Assembly (NCBI RefSeq): GCF_016756615.1
Contig: NZ_AP023262.1
Coordinates: 4,651,501-4,715,500, forward strand
Direction: 5' to 3'
Origin: Mesorhizobium sp. L-8-3
GTDB taxonomy: Bacteria; Pseudomonadota; Alphaproteobacteria; Rhizobiales; Rhizobiaceae
DNA length: 64,000 nt
Shown in pieces: positions 8,190 to 16,616 of this stretch. The first letter of the stretch is position 1. Each line of letters begins with the position of its first letter. Made by a program: the position numbers and the translations under genes. The notes under the pieces were generated by a model. That model was not told the DNA's origin. It did not search any database and was given only the letters and a program-made list of their open reading frames with translations.

Positions 8190-8450
8190 CTAGCTAACTC
8201 TGCCGACCTCGCCCTGAAGGCGAGCCTTGCTACCAGCATCGAGCTTGCGCCAGTCACAGTCTTGCAGCGCAGCCTCCATGGCGTAGAGCGCAATGATCGT
8301 CACGTGGCTGCCGAAGCGAAACTTGAGCCGATGCCAGGCTTCGACGGCACCGACGACACGCAACGAGTCCTCGTCGGCTATGTCCACCTCCATCAGCATG
8401 CGCGCCGTGGTGGAGCCGAGGTTCCTCATATCTGCAAGGGAGCGGCTCAT
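8190..8450 (-). CDS. TfoX/Sxy C-terminal domain protein
   Basis: An 86-residue protein made only of the TfoX C-terminal helix-hairpin domain: DMRNLGSTTARMLMEVDI, then VVGAVEAWHRLKF and ALYAMEAALQDCDWRKL. In many proteobacteria the domain occurs alone and its role is unknown; in Sxy/TfoX it is linked to competence gene control. It is convergent with the HlyD gene, 17 bp away. The gene is complete for a stand-alone domain. Confidence 0.78.
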   Translation of the reverse strand: MSRSLADMRNLGSTTARMLMEVDIADEDSLRVVGAVEAWHRLKFRFGSHVTIIALYAMEAALQDCDWRKLDAGSKARLQGEVGRVS

Positions 8451-8959
8451 TCTGTTATCTGCCTGTCGAGATCGTGATCATCACCCGGGGAAGAGCAGCT
8501 TTTGCTGGGCACGAGCGAGTCGAGATAAGACACCAGGATTGCGACGATGAACAGGTCAGGGATCATTGAAAAAGCGGGCAACCTGTTCAGTGCATTTGGT
8601 CATCGTGGATATGTTGATTGCATCAGGCGGTGGAGCAAACAGGTTCATCGGGCGTTGTCATCGAAGGCATCGGGTTCCGACGGAAAATGACGGTGCGTCG
8701 GCGCGGCCATGGCAGGCTGTTCCAGCATGGCGTAGTTGCGCACCTCGGCTTCCGCGGGGCATAGGCGACGAAGGCGACATGGAAGAAGCCAGCCCGGTTG
8801 ACGACATAGGGCGACTGACTTTGGCCAGCGGCGAGGCGCGGCCCTTGTCGCTCCTCGCGGTCTTGATCGGCATACGGCGGATCGCTCCGGCGCAGCTATC
8901 GACGTACGACGCCCAGGCGCGCCGCACGGGGCAAGGCAGCCCGCCAAGAGGTGCACGCA
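8451..8959. other. 509 bp without a supported gene
   Basis: I see no convincing coding region on either strand. Short reverse-strand readings (for example a stretch with YVVNRAGFFHVAFVAY and, in another frame, EAEVRNYAMLEQPAMAAP) look protein-like but sit in different frames, so they may be the remains of a decayed gene. The region carries the promoter and ribosome site of the downstream CapA-like gene. Confidence 0.4.
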
Positions 8960-10054
8960 ATGAAGCTCTTCCTGAGCGGGGACGTGATGACCGGCCGCGG
9001 TATCGATCAGATCATGCCGCGACCATCCGATCCAGCGCTGTACGAACCGCATATTCGTTCGGCTCGTGGCTATGTCGATCTCGCGGAACGCTTGTCCGGC
9101 GAGATTCCGAGGGCGGTGCCGTTCGACTACATCTGGGGCGATGCGCTCACCGAGATCGAGCGGCGCGAGCCGGACTTCAGGATCATCAATCTCGAAACCA
9201 GCATCACGGCCGATGGAATCCCGGAAGCGAAGGGGATCAACTACCGAATGCATCCCGACAATGTCGGCTGCATCGCCGCCGCCGACATCGACTGCTGCGT
9301 CCTTGCCAACAACCACATCCGGGACTGGGGACCGGGCAGCCTCGACGACACCTTGCTCGCGCTGCAGCGGGCCGGGATCGCGGTGGCCGGCGCCGGCAGG
9401 GATGCGCACGCCGCCGCACGGCCTGCGGTCCTCGAACGAGCCTCGGGAAGGCGGCTGCTCGTCTTTGCCTTCGGCTGCCCGTCGAGCGGTATTCCCACCG
9501 GCTGGGCGGCCGGAGAGGACCGGGCGGGCGTGAACTTCCTTGCGAACTTCAGCGAAGACGCGGTCGCAAGCGTGATCAGAAACATCGACGAATACAGACG
9601 GCCGGGAGATCTGGTCCTTGCCTCCATCCATTGGGGACCGAACTGGGGCTTCGACGTGTCGATGCGACACCGGCGTTTCGCCCGCGATCTGATCGATAGC
9701 GCCAGGGTCGACGTCATTCATGGGCACTCGTCGCATCATCCACTGGCGATCGAGATCTACGCCCAGAGGCCGATCCTTTACGGATGCGGGGACTTCATAA
9801 ACGACTATGAGGGCATCGGCGGGCACGAAGAGTTTCGCCCGGATTTGACGGTCGCGTATTTCCTTGATGTCGACGATCGCGATCACCGGTTGCTCGGCAT
9901 GGAGTTGGTCCCCCTCCGGCTGCACAAGTTCCGACTCGTCCGTGCATCACATGACGATGCTGCCTGGCTCGGCAGGACTCTGGACCGGGAGTGCCAACGC
10001 TTCGGCCAGCGTATGCGCTTGAGAAAGGACGGCACGCTGGCTCTGTCGTGGTGA
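8960..10054 (+). CDS. CapA/PgsA-family metallophosphatase-like protein
   Basis: A 364-residue protein of the CapA family, a calcineurin-like fold first described in poly-gamma-glutamate capsule synthesis. Motifs in order are SGDVMTGRG, NLETSIT, ANNHIRDWG, IHWGPNWG and GHSSHHP, which supply the usual metal-binding Asp, Glu, Asn and His residues. There is no signal peptide, unlike CapA itself. Start at ATG 8960, with AAGAGGTG upstream; a GTG at 8951 is less likely. No other capsule genes are nearby, so a role in polymer synthesis is not supported here. Confidence 0.82.
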   Translation: MKLFLSGDVMTGRGIDQIMPRPSDPALYEPHIRSARGYVDLAERLSGEIPRAVPFDYIWGDALTEIERREPDFRIINLETSITADGIPEAKGINYRMHPDNVGCIAAADIDCCVLANNHIRDWGPGSLDDTLLALQRAGIAVAGAGRDAHAAARPAVLERASGRRLLVFAFGCPSSGIPTGWAAGEDRAGVNFLANFSEDAVASVIRNIDEYRRPGDLVLASIHWGPNWGFDVSMRHRRFARDLIDSARVDVIHGHSSHHPLAIEIYAQRPILYGCGDFINDYEGIGGHEEFRPDLTVAYFLDVDDRDHRLLGMELVPLRLHKFRLVRASHDDAAWLGRTLDRECQRFGQRMRLRKDGTLALSW

Positions 10055-10228
10055 AAGCGAAACCAGAGATTCGTGTCTCGCCGGGCCGATGACAATCTGG
10101 CTTCTGCTATTCCGGTCGCAAGTGCCAGGTCCGGGGAGCGTAGGCATCGAGAGCACGCTTGTGACAGTTCCGGCACGAACTTTCTCGATAACACGCAAGT
10201 TCGCGGCCCTGGATGCACAAGTTCCCGT

Positions 10229-10696
10229 TCATCGAGCGACCGCGGCATCCGTGATCGCACTGAGGGCAGCCGCAATCTTGTCCATCACCTCGTCCGCATT
10301 TTCGATCTCGTGGGCATCGGTGATCCGCGATGGCAGTCAGTAGCCGACCTGCACCTTGCCGCCTGCATCCGCCCACACCAGGACACGCAAGGGCAGGTCG
10401 ACCCCCGCCGTCTGCCGCTCTTGCATCAGCGGCGTGCCCAGCGCCGGATTACCGAATATGATCACTGTCGTCGGAGGCAACTCGAGACCACTCTTTCTGG
10501 CCGCCGCCGCGTGATCGACCGTCGCGACGACGGTCGCACCGCGCTTTTCGATCTCGGCCTGCAGGACCTGTACGGTGGCAGCAAAGTCGGCCGCACTCTC
10601 CTTCACGATCCAGTCGGCGTCCTGGGCGCGGGTCACGGAGCCACCCGACAAGACGATGACCATGGTCGCTATCGGGATTGCGAGCATCTGGAACAT
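10229..10696 (-). pseudogene. DUF302 secreted protein gene with an internal stop codon
   Basis: From the ATG at 10696 (ribosome site AAGGAGG) the reverse strand encodes a signal peptide and a DUF302 domain with HAAAARKSGLELPPT, IFGNPALGTPLMQ and VLVWADAGGKVQVGY. A TGA at 10337-10339 follows. In the same frame the next 35 codons read LPSRITDAHEIENADEV and KIAAALSAITDAAVAR, which match the normal end of DUF302, and then stop at 10229. A single TGG to TGA change would explain it. The truncated product is 119 residues and lacks the final helices. Confidence 0.78.
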
Positions 10697-11129
10697 CGTT
10701 TCCTCCTTGAGACGTTACGCCGTCCATTGCGCAACGAAACCTGCGCATAGAGTGCCCCTCGCATCCGAACAGGAGAGTACCCGTTCCGGACAGGCAAGTC
10801 TGTCGCATCCACCTGACGAAATCGTGAACTGCGTAGCGTCTGGTCCTACGACAGCTTGCGACACCAAGCGCTGGCCGTTGTTCATGCTTGCTCCGCGAGC
10901 CCCGCGGTCGCGCGATCAAGCCCAAGGCGCGGCTGCGTAACCGTTTCGGCATCTCGGCCGACCGCCGGTGTCGGAGGCGAAGTCGCGCAGCAATGGAAAC
11001 GGGAATGACCGCGAACCGACTTCTTCCGGGCCACGGTCGATCTCGCGGAGATCGTCTCCCCCTCCATGTATGATGCGAGCAACTTCCTTTACACGGGACG
11101 CCACCTGCGGCGCCGGACTGCTTTGTGCT
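10697..11129. other. 433 bp without a supported gene
   Basis: This stretch holds the leader of the DUF302 gene on the reverse strand and otherwise no coding region I can support. Open frames here show no family resemblance and overlap one another. Confidence 0.5.
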
Positions 11130-11702
11130 CTATTTCGCTTCGGCGGGCTCAAAGGTTGCTTCGACCTCGCCGCGCGCCGGATAGTCGGTCTTCAAGACAT
11201 AGTCGATCGCTCCGAGAATGTCGGAGAAATGGGGACGCGCAAACGGCATGGTCTGGACGCTGCCGAAGTAGAGCGTGCCATCCGGCCGCACCAGATAGAG
11301 CGCCGGCTCCGAGAACAAATCCGGCTCTTCTATTCCCAGCGACGTCTTGCCGCGACTGCGGGAAATGTAGAGGCCCCATTCGCGCGCCGTCGCCAGGGAC
11401 AGGCCGTAGCCGATGCGAAGGTGAGGCAATTGCCAGTCGAGACTCGTCATGACGGCGCGCTCCTCGACGTCCGTCGAGATTGCAACGACAGACACGCCTC
11501 GGCTCTCGAACTCGCCGATCTTGGCGTCCAGATCCTTGAGCTGGGTCCTGCAGACCGGACAATGGAATCCACGGTAGAACAAGACCAGCGAGAACGCCGC
11601 CGGCGTCTCTTTGCGAATGTCGTAGGTGCGTCCTCCGACAATCGGCACCTGAAGCTCCGGTACGGACTGGCGGGGAAGAAGGTGAGGAAATGGGGCGGTC
11701 AT
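11130..11702 (-). CDS. peroxiredoxin-like AhpC/TSA-family protein
   Basis: A 190-residue thioredoxin-fold protein with LFYRGFHCPVCRTQL: C48 is the peroxidatic position and C51 a CxxC partner. ALYLVRPDGTLYFGSV is the typical later beta-strand. It should reduce peroxides or disulfides in the cytoplasm; no signal peptide is seen. The start at 11702 has GAAAGGA upstream, while longer in-frame starts reach into the promoter region. It is divergent from a TetR gene 130 bp away, a pairing that suggests the regulator controls it. Confidence 0.82.
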   Translation of the reverse strand: MTAPFPHLLPRQSVPELQVPIVGGRTYDIRKETPAAFSLVLFYRGFHCPVCRTQLKDLDAKIGEFESRGVSVVAISTDVEERAVMTSLDWQLPHLRIGYGLSLATAREWGLYISRSRGKTSLGIEEPDLFSEPALYLVRPDGTLYFGSVQTMPFARPHFSDILGAIDYVLKTDYPARGEVEATFEPAEAK

Positions 11703-11832
11703 TGCATGCGTCCTTTCGAACCCGCGCGGGACGGCACAGGTTGTGATTTTAGAGCGATAGATATAAAACATGCATAGCTCGACCGCGTTGGCAAGAGGCG
11801 CCGCGGCCCCGCGCGGCTCAGGAGGGAATAAA

Positions 11833-12423
11833 ATGGGGCGACCACGGGAGTTTGATCAGCCGGCGGCGCTGGCAGCGGCGATGGACCAGTTCTGGCGCCG
11901 GGGATACGAGGCGACATCCGTGCGGGATCTTGCCGGTGCAATGTCGATCACCGGTGCCAGCCTCTACAATGCCTTCGGGGACAAGCGGTCCTTGTTCCGG
12001 GATTGTCTGGAGGCCTACATAGACGCCTACGCGCGGCGTCGGATCGCGGAGCTCGACGCGTGCGAGGATCCGATCAGGGGAATCCGGGCCTTCTTCGACG
12101 ATCTGGTGGAAGCCTCGCTCAATGACCGTCGGGGCTGTCTCCTCATCAACTCGGCGATGGAGGTCGCACCTTGGGATACCGAGCTTGCCGCCTTGATCGA
12201 GGACTGCCTGCGGGAAATCGAAGATGGTTTCTGTCGCGCTCTGAACCGGCTTTCCGCCGCCGGACCGCGTCGAGCCTCGGGCAGTGAACGGTCGACGGCA
12301 AGACTGATGCTGTCCGCTGTCATGGCTCTGCGTGTGCTGGCCCGCGCGGGCGGTCACGAGGAGCGTCTGCGCAGCATCGCCAGATCCGCCGTCGCCCTGG
12401 CCGAAGGGCACCGGTCGCTGTGA
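11833..12423 (+). CDS. TetR-family transcriptional regulator
   Basis: A 196-residue TetR protein. The N-terminal HTH is MGRPREFDQPAAL followed by YEATSVRDLAGAM and ASLYNAFGDKRSLF, the canonical recognition helix. The C-terminal ligand domain carries RRGCLLINSAME, which is typical of one AcrR-like subgroup (TetR_C). Start at ATG 11833 with ribosome site AGGAGGG; 21 upstream in-frame codons lack family character. It is divergent from the peroxiredoxin gene and probably represses it and itself. I could not identify the operator in the 130 bp between them. Confidence 0.85.
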   Translation: MGRPREFDQPAALAAAMDQFWRRGYEATSVRDLAGAMSITGASLYNAFGDKRSLFRDCLEAYIDAYARRRIAELDACEDPIRGIRAFFDDLVEASLNDRRGCLLINSAMEVAPWDTELAALIEDCLREIEDGFCRALNRLSAAGPRRASGSERSTARLMLSAVMALRVLARAGGHEERLRSIARSAVALAEGHRSL

Positions 12424-12610
12424 TCGAACGGGTCGTGCTTGCCCGGGTCAGCTCATGCCCACCCTCACGCCGCGGAGAACGCCGCGCCCGCTGCGCGGGG
12501 ACCGACCCTGGAATCGCGGCACCGGATCGTCCCCGGTGTCTGCATATGGCGACGGCGACCCTTACAGGCAGCGGTATCCGCTGCAACCGCGACCGAAGCC
12601 AACTCGACAC

Positions 12611-14656
12611 CTATTTGGATTCCATTACGGTAATCGGCTGCCAGTCGTCATCCGGATCTTGCCGCTGAAGCAAACGGCAGCGCGCGATCATCCAGCGGGA
12701 CGGAGGATCGTCGCCGCGCGCCGCCACCGTGTCCTCGAACTTGCTCTCTGCGTCGCGCCACCTTCTCGTCCTGTAGAAATGCAGGCCGCTTTCGTACGAT
12801 CCGATCCATGACGGCCGCTCCTCCCCGGCCATGGCGATGAGCTCGAAGATCGCGATTCCGCCTTCGCGGCCGTAAACGGCGATACGATCGAGTTCGCGCA
12901 CGATGATGTCGGCACCAGCGGCCTTGCGGGCCTCCTCTCCCATTATGATGCTTGTCCCGTAGAGCTTGTTTGCGATTTCGAGCCGACTTGCGACGTTTAC
13001 CGCGTCACCGACGGCGGTATAGTTCAGATGCGTGGCGGAGCCGATATTGCCGACGAGCGCGACCCCGCTGTTGAGCCCGATGCGCACGGTGAGCGCGTTG
13101 CCGGCGTCGTCTCTCGGGCCGGTGTCTCTCAAAGCCCGCGAGATCCTCAACGCCGCCCTGCAGGCGGCCGTGGCGTGGTCGTTCCTTCTCCGTGGTGCGC
13201 CCCAGAAGGCCATGACGGCATCGCCGATGAACTTGTCTATGGTGCCGGCCTCGGCTTCAATCGCCTGCGAGGCGAGATCCAGGTAGCCGCTGATCACCGG
13301 TACGATGTCCTTGCCGAGCCGCTCGGACATCCCGGTGAATCCTGCGACGTCGGCGAAGAGAATGGTGAGAGGCCTCATTTCTCCGCCGGGTCTTGCTTCC
13401 ATTCCCTCCGTCACAAGCGTGCGCACAAGGTCGGTGGGGATGTATTTCGCGAATGCGCTCAGTCCCGTCGCCATGTGAACCAATGCCGTGGAAAGCTTGT
13501 CGAACTCGACCAGCCACGATCGGCGTCTTGAAATCTGGTCGAGTTGGAAGTTCTCGACGGCGCGCAGATCCTCCGCGACCGCGCGAAGCGGCTCGGCCAG
13601 AAGACGTTGCGCAATCAACACCGACACGCCGCCGGCCGCCAGAACCAGCGCGAGCAGGGTAAAGGCCAGTCGGGCGGTGGTCCGGTCGATCTCGGCGAGA
13701 AACTCGGCTTCCGGAATGATGACCGCAACGTGCCAATCGAGGAAGTCGAGCGGGGTTGCGGTAACGTTGTAGGATACACCCTGATCGACAATGCGCACCC
13801 TGATGGCCTCGCTGGCCGCCGCGCCGCTCGCGAGGCGCTGCCCCAGTTCGCGCGCGATCCCGAAGAGCGGATGACCGCCAAGATCGGCGCCGTGCACCTC
13901 GTCCGCCGCCCCGTCGGGGCCGGCTACGATATCGCCCCCGGAAGACAGGATGAAGGCGGCTCCGGTGCGGGCGACCGAAAGGGAGCCGAGGAAGCGTGAG
14001 AGGCGATCGATTTCGACTATCGTGGCGAGCACGCCCTGACGCTTGTAGTAGACGTCGATGGGGCCGGCGAAGGCGGCCGCTGCACGTGTTGCCACTGGGT
14101 GCTCGGTGATGATGAACCATGCAGGTGCATCAGCCTTGATCGCCTGTTGATACCAGGCATGGTCGGTGACGAAGTAATCGGTCGGCTCGAAATTCCTCTG
14201 GTAGAACTCGATGTCGCCAGGCACGACCTTGTAGCGGTCGACGCGCCGGGTCCACGCGCCGTCCTTGAGGTAGATCTCCATCATCTCCAGTTCGCCGTCG
14301 CCAAGCTTGTGGGACGCGAAGAAGGTCGAATCGGGCCATCCGAAGGCGACCCACGACAGCGAGGGCTGCGCCTGCAGTTGGGAAAGGAACACGAATTCGC
14401 GCTTGTCGGCCTCTCTCGTCTTGATGACGTTCTGCAGGAAGATCGTGCGAACCGCGCCGAACGCCGCTTCCGCGCTGGCGATGCGTCCCGCCACTTCGTT
14501 GCGCACTGTTTCGGTGATCTGGTGGTCGAGGGTCGCAACGAGAAGGCGACTGTTGCTGTCGGCTGTTCGCCGCCACAGGGCATCCACCGCAATCGCGCTG
14601 ACGGCAATGCAGCACAGCAGGAAAACCGAAATGGCAACGCTGACTCTTACCCGCAT
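12611..14656 (-). CDS. class III adenylate/guanylate cyclase with extracellular sensor
   Basis: A 681-residue membrane cyclase. A TM helix (about 5-27) leads to a periplasmic sensor of dCache type (about 35-325, with WYQQAIKADAPAW), a second TM helix (about 330-352), a HAMP-like linker and a class III catalytic domain. Catalytic landmarks are FADVAGFTG (metal ligand D436), FIGDAVMAFWGAP (second metal Asp) and NYTAVGDAVNVASRLE. It should make cyclic AMP in response to an external signal. It sits 78 bp downstream of the DUF3047 gene on the same strand and may be read from the same sigma-F-like promoter at 15447. Confidence 0.88.
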   Translation of the reverse strand: MRVRVSVAISVFLLCCIAVSAIAVDALWRRTADSNSRLLVATLDHQITETVRNEVAGRIASAEAAFGAVRTIFLQNVIKTREADKREFVFLSQLQAQPSLSWVAFGWPDSTFFASHKLGDGELEMMEIYLKDGAWTRRVDRYKVVPGDIEFYQRNFEPTDYFVTDHAWYQQAIKADAPAWFIITEHPVATRAAAAFAGPIDVYYKRQGVLATIVEIDRLSRFLGSLSVARTGAAFILSSGGDIVAGPDGAADEVHGADLGGHPLFGIARELGQRLASGAAASEAIRVRIVDQGVSYNVTATPLDFLDWHVAVIIPEAEFLAEIDRTTARLAFTLLALVLAAGGVSVLIAQRLLAEPLRAVAEDLRAVENFQLDQISRRRSWLVEFDKLSTALVHMATGLSAFAKYIPTDLVRTLVTEGMEARPGGEMRPLTILFADVAGFTGMSERLGKDIVPVISGYLDLASQAIEAEAGTIDKFIGDAVMAFWGAPRRRNDHATAACRAALRISRALRDTGPRDDAGNALTVRIGLNSGVALVGNIGSATHLNYTAVGDAVNVASRLEIANKLYGTSIIMGEEARKAAGADIIVRELDRIAVYGREGGIAIFELIAMAGEERPSWIGSYESGLHFYRTRRWRDAESKFEDTVAARGDDPPSRWMIARCRLLQRQDPDDDWQPITVMESK

Positions 14657-14734
14657 CCGCTGCTCCGTCGGAGAGCCGTTCGTCTCGCTCCGTCAGACCG
14701 CTCTGCCGCCCGGCCAAATGGCGGAAGACGCTCA

Positions 14735-15388
14735 TCATTCCGGACTGAACCAGATGTCTCCATAGAACGTCCGCGTGTGCCCCTTGTGATCATCAGCATC
14801 CGTCATGATCGCAACAGCATCGATCTCGCGGATCTCCGCGCCGAAGAATCTCCTGAGGTCGTCTCGAACGTCCCGCTTGTATCCGACCCACGAGCCGAGT
14901 CCTTTTTGTCCGCTGTCGACCGCAATCAGGCGAACCTGTGCCGAGTAAGGGCTTGGCCACGCACTTCCTGTACCGTGTTGGCTCGCCCAGACATAGTTGA
15001 GGGCGAGAGACCGGGCTCCGAGCAGACCGCGTTCAACGACGACGAAGATACGCGCGGGGAAGTCGTCGCCCGACTTCTGCCTTTCATCGATACCTGAGAA
15101 AATGCCGGTCACTTTCCACGACCAGTTGAGGAATGGCGTCTTTGTCAGATCGATGCGGATCTTGCGGTAGCGACCCGAAGCCGCCGCATTCGCTTCCGCC
15201 GCGAGGACGACGCTTCGCAGGTCGGCATCCTCGACCAGCTCGTACTTCGTCTCGCCCTTGAAGGAGCGGCTGCTCCACTCCGCGAGCGAACCTCGCGAAA
15301 AGGAACCGACTGGGATGTCCTGGCCGGCCGCTCGCCCGATCGGGAAGGCCACGACGAGGAGAAAAAGGAGAATGCAGATCAGCCTCAA
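14735..15388 (-). CDS. DUF3047 family secreted protein
   Basis: A 217-residue protein with a signal peptide (cleavage after RAAG or near it) and the DUF3047 pattern: LNWSWKV, DDFPARIFVVVE, ALNYVWAS and a C-terminal DADDHKGHTRTFYGDIWF. The family is periplasmic and of unknown function, with a jelly-roll-like fold predicted. The start is a TTG with ribosome site AGGAG. A GTAACA-N16-CGAA promoter on the same strand ends about 60 bp upstream, which would place the gene in an ECF-controlled stress regulon together with bufA. Confidence 0.8.
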   Translation of the reverse strand: MRLICILLFLLVVAFPIGRAAGQDIPVGSFSRGSLAEWSSRSFKGETKYELVEDADLRSVVLAAEANAAASGRYRKIRIDLTKTPFLNWSWKVTGIFSGIDERQKSGDDFPARIFVVVERGLLGARSLALNYVWASQHGTGSAWPSPYSAQVRLIAVDSGQKGLGSWVGYKRDVRDDLRRFFGAEIREIDAVAIMTDADDHKGHTRTFYGDIWFSPE

Positions 15389-15446
15389 GGTCGCGTCTCC
15401 TCGTTTCGCCGCTCTGTCCGCGCATGATCGCGGAGCTCTCGACTAG

Positions 15447-15472
15447 TTCGCTTTCCACGGATGGAATGTTAC
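15447..15472 (-). promoter_or_regulatory. sigma-F-like ECF promoter facing DUF3047
   Basis: On the reverse strand GTAACA (15472-15467) is followed after exactly 16 bases by CGAA (15450-15447). This is one base from the Caulobacter sigma-F consensus as I recall it (GTAACC-N16-CGAA), and identical in both boxes and spacing to the promoter before bufA. Transcription would start near 15438, about 50 bases before the TTG start of DUF3047. Confidence 0.65.
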
Positions 15473-15576
15473 GCCGCCGCGCAGCCACCGTGCAGCGATC
15501 CGGATTGGGAAAAACGCACCCCCAACTCCCGGATGAGCCGTTGCCGGCGACGACAGCGCGCGCTGTGGGCGCGGGC

Positions 15577-15840
15577 TCACGCGAAGCCCAGGTGCCGCCA
15601 GGCGAGGATCCGGCGGCCATTCCAACCTGCGAGCATGGACAGGAGCACCACGCTTCCGAACTGCCAGACAAGCACCATGAGACTGGCATCCTGGGGATGG
15701 AACAGGCGCAGCCCGAAGTTTCCCAGAGCGGCGGCTGCCAGCGCGCCCAGCAGGACGGTCACTCGCGGGGCGAGCGGCGCGCCTTTGTGAAGCATCGTGA
15801 CCATTGCCAGTGCGGGCACTGCGCCGACCCCTGCGATCAT
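15577..15840 (-). pseudogene. NrsF (DUF1109) anti-sigma remnant, C-terminal part only
   Basis: The 87 codons match the C-terminal end of NrsF/DUF1109 membrane anti-sigma factors: AGVGAVPALAMVTML, then LGALAAAALGNFGLRLFHPQ and a final helix with MVLVWQFGSVVLL. Full NrsF proteins are about 200 residues with six helices; here roughly the first half is missing and only about 170 bp separate the fragment from the bufA promoter region. No intact sigma-F gene adjoins it. I read it as a truncated leftover of a sigma-F/NrsF pair. Confidence 0.62.
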
Positions 15841-16155
15841 GGGAAAACAGACGGGGCGGCCTCGCCGACGGCTTGTCTTCCGCTTCGACGGGATTGGGCC
15901 ACGCGGTCATGCGCCCCGTTGCGAGGCGCCCGACATCCGGACCAGCGCCCGAACCACGCCCGTCTCCGACGCAAGGCCCGCTTTTCATTAGTTCGACGGC
16001 CGATGGTCGAAGGTTACAGTCGAGGCGTTCGGCGGAACCTGACCGAGATCACGAAACCGTGCGCCGCGACGACGTAACAGGCGGGTCGCCTCGACCGAAT
16101 TATTCGTCGCGTGCGCCACGATCAGCGTGCGAAACCCCAATCGGAGGATGAAGTC
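15841..16155. other. intergenic region holding the buf promoter
   Basis: About 315 bp between the NrsF remnant and bufA. The reverse strand shows no readable NrsF N-terminus. The forward strand carries the ECF-type promoter at 16074-16099 and the bufA ribosome site (GGAGG near 16142). Confidence 0.5.
16074..16099 (+). promoter_or_regulatory. sigma-F-like ECF promoter of bufA
   Basis: GTAACA (16074-16079), 16 bases, then CGAA (16096-16099). It matches the sigma-F type promoter used for bufferin operons in Caulobacter in all but one base, and repeats exactly the element at 15447-15472 on the other strand. The predicted transcript start is near 16107, giving a leader of about 50 bases before the bufA ATG at 16156. 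Confidence 0.7.
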
Positions 16156-16479
16156 ATGTCCATGAGATCGAACGTAAGCGCATCGGTTCTGGCCGGCGCC
16201 GTCGCAACCGCGCTCGCGTCACTGGCGAGTGCCGGACCATTGACCGAGGACGAAGGAAAGGCGGCGATGGCAGCGGGCAAGGAGAAGTGCTACGGCATTT
16301 CCCTTGCCGGCGCGAACGACTGTGCGGCAGGACCCGGCACGACCTGCCAGGGTACGTCGACCGTCGATTTCCAGGGTAACGCCTGGGCATTCGTCCAAGG
16401 CGGAACCTGCGCCAACATCAAGGTGCCGGGAGACCGCAGTGGCTCGACAGAACCGCTGACACGCGACCTTCCGTCGTAA
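16156..16479 (+). CDS. bufA: bufferin precursor peptide (DUF2282, BufA1 type)
   Basis: A 107-residue DUF2282 protein. A signal peptide (about 1-26, cleavage ASA-GP) precedes a core with four cysteines, C45 in EKCYG, C56 in NDCAAG, C64 in TTCQG and C85 in GTCANI. In characterised bufferins, core cysteines are converted by an MNIO enzyme to copper-binding thiooxazoles, and the exported peptide protects the periplasm from copper. ATG 16156 has GGAGG upstream. The maturase and partner genes follow on the same strand, and a sigma-F-like promoter precedes it. Confidence 0.88.
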   Translation: MSMRSNVSASVLAGAVATALASLASAGPLTEDEGKAAMAAGKEKCYGISLAGANDCAAGPGTTCQGTSTVDFQGNAWAFVQGGTCANIKVPGDRSGSTEPLTRDLPS

Positions 16480-16488
16480 GCCGCACCA

Positions 16489-16533
16489 GCAGGTTTCGGA
16501 AAAGTGTCCCACGGTTTTCCGACAAGAACCTGC
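16489..16533. repeat. rhizobial palindromic repeat, copy 1, inside the buf operon
   Basis: A 45 bp imperfect palindrome: GCAGGTT and AACCTGC form the outer arms, CGGAAAA and TTTTCCG the inner. It lies ten bases after the bufA stop. It resembles the copies at 39915 and 41570 and a family widespread between genes in Rhizobiales. Between bufA and bufB it could act as an intercistronic hairpin that stabilises or separates the abundant bufA message from the enzyme genes. Confidence 0.6.
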
Positions 16534-16616
16534 GGCAAGAGAAGAGCCTGGGCAGGTGAAGCGTGGGCGAGGCTATGCAAACCTGCTTGGCGTGCCGGAA
16601 AGCGGAGGAGGCAAAG

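Noticed and set aside
8645..9925. Reverse-strand open frame of 426 codons opposite the CapA-like gene
   Set aside because: It lies mostly antisense to a gene with clear CapA motifs and shows no motifs itself.
10107..10376. CRNCHK, a heme-binding-like motif, on the reverse strand
   Set aside because: It occurs in a frame that overlaps the DUF302 gene's end and has no signal peptide or cytochrome context; a chance CxxCH.
11703..11832. TetR operator between the peroxiredoxin and TetR genes
   Set aside because: Short partial repeats (GAGC/GCTC, ATGCAT) are present but no convincing palindrome of 12 bp or more.
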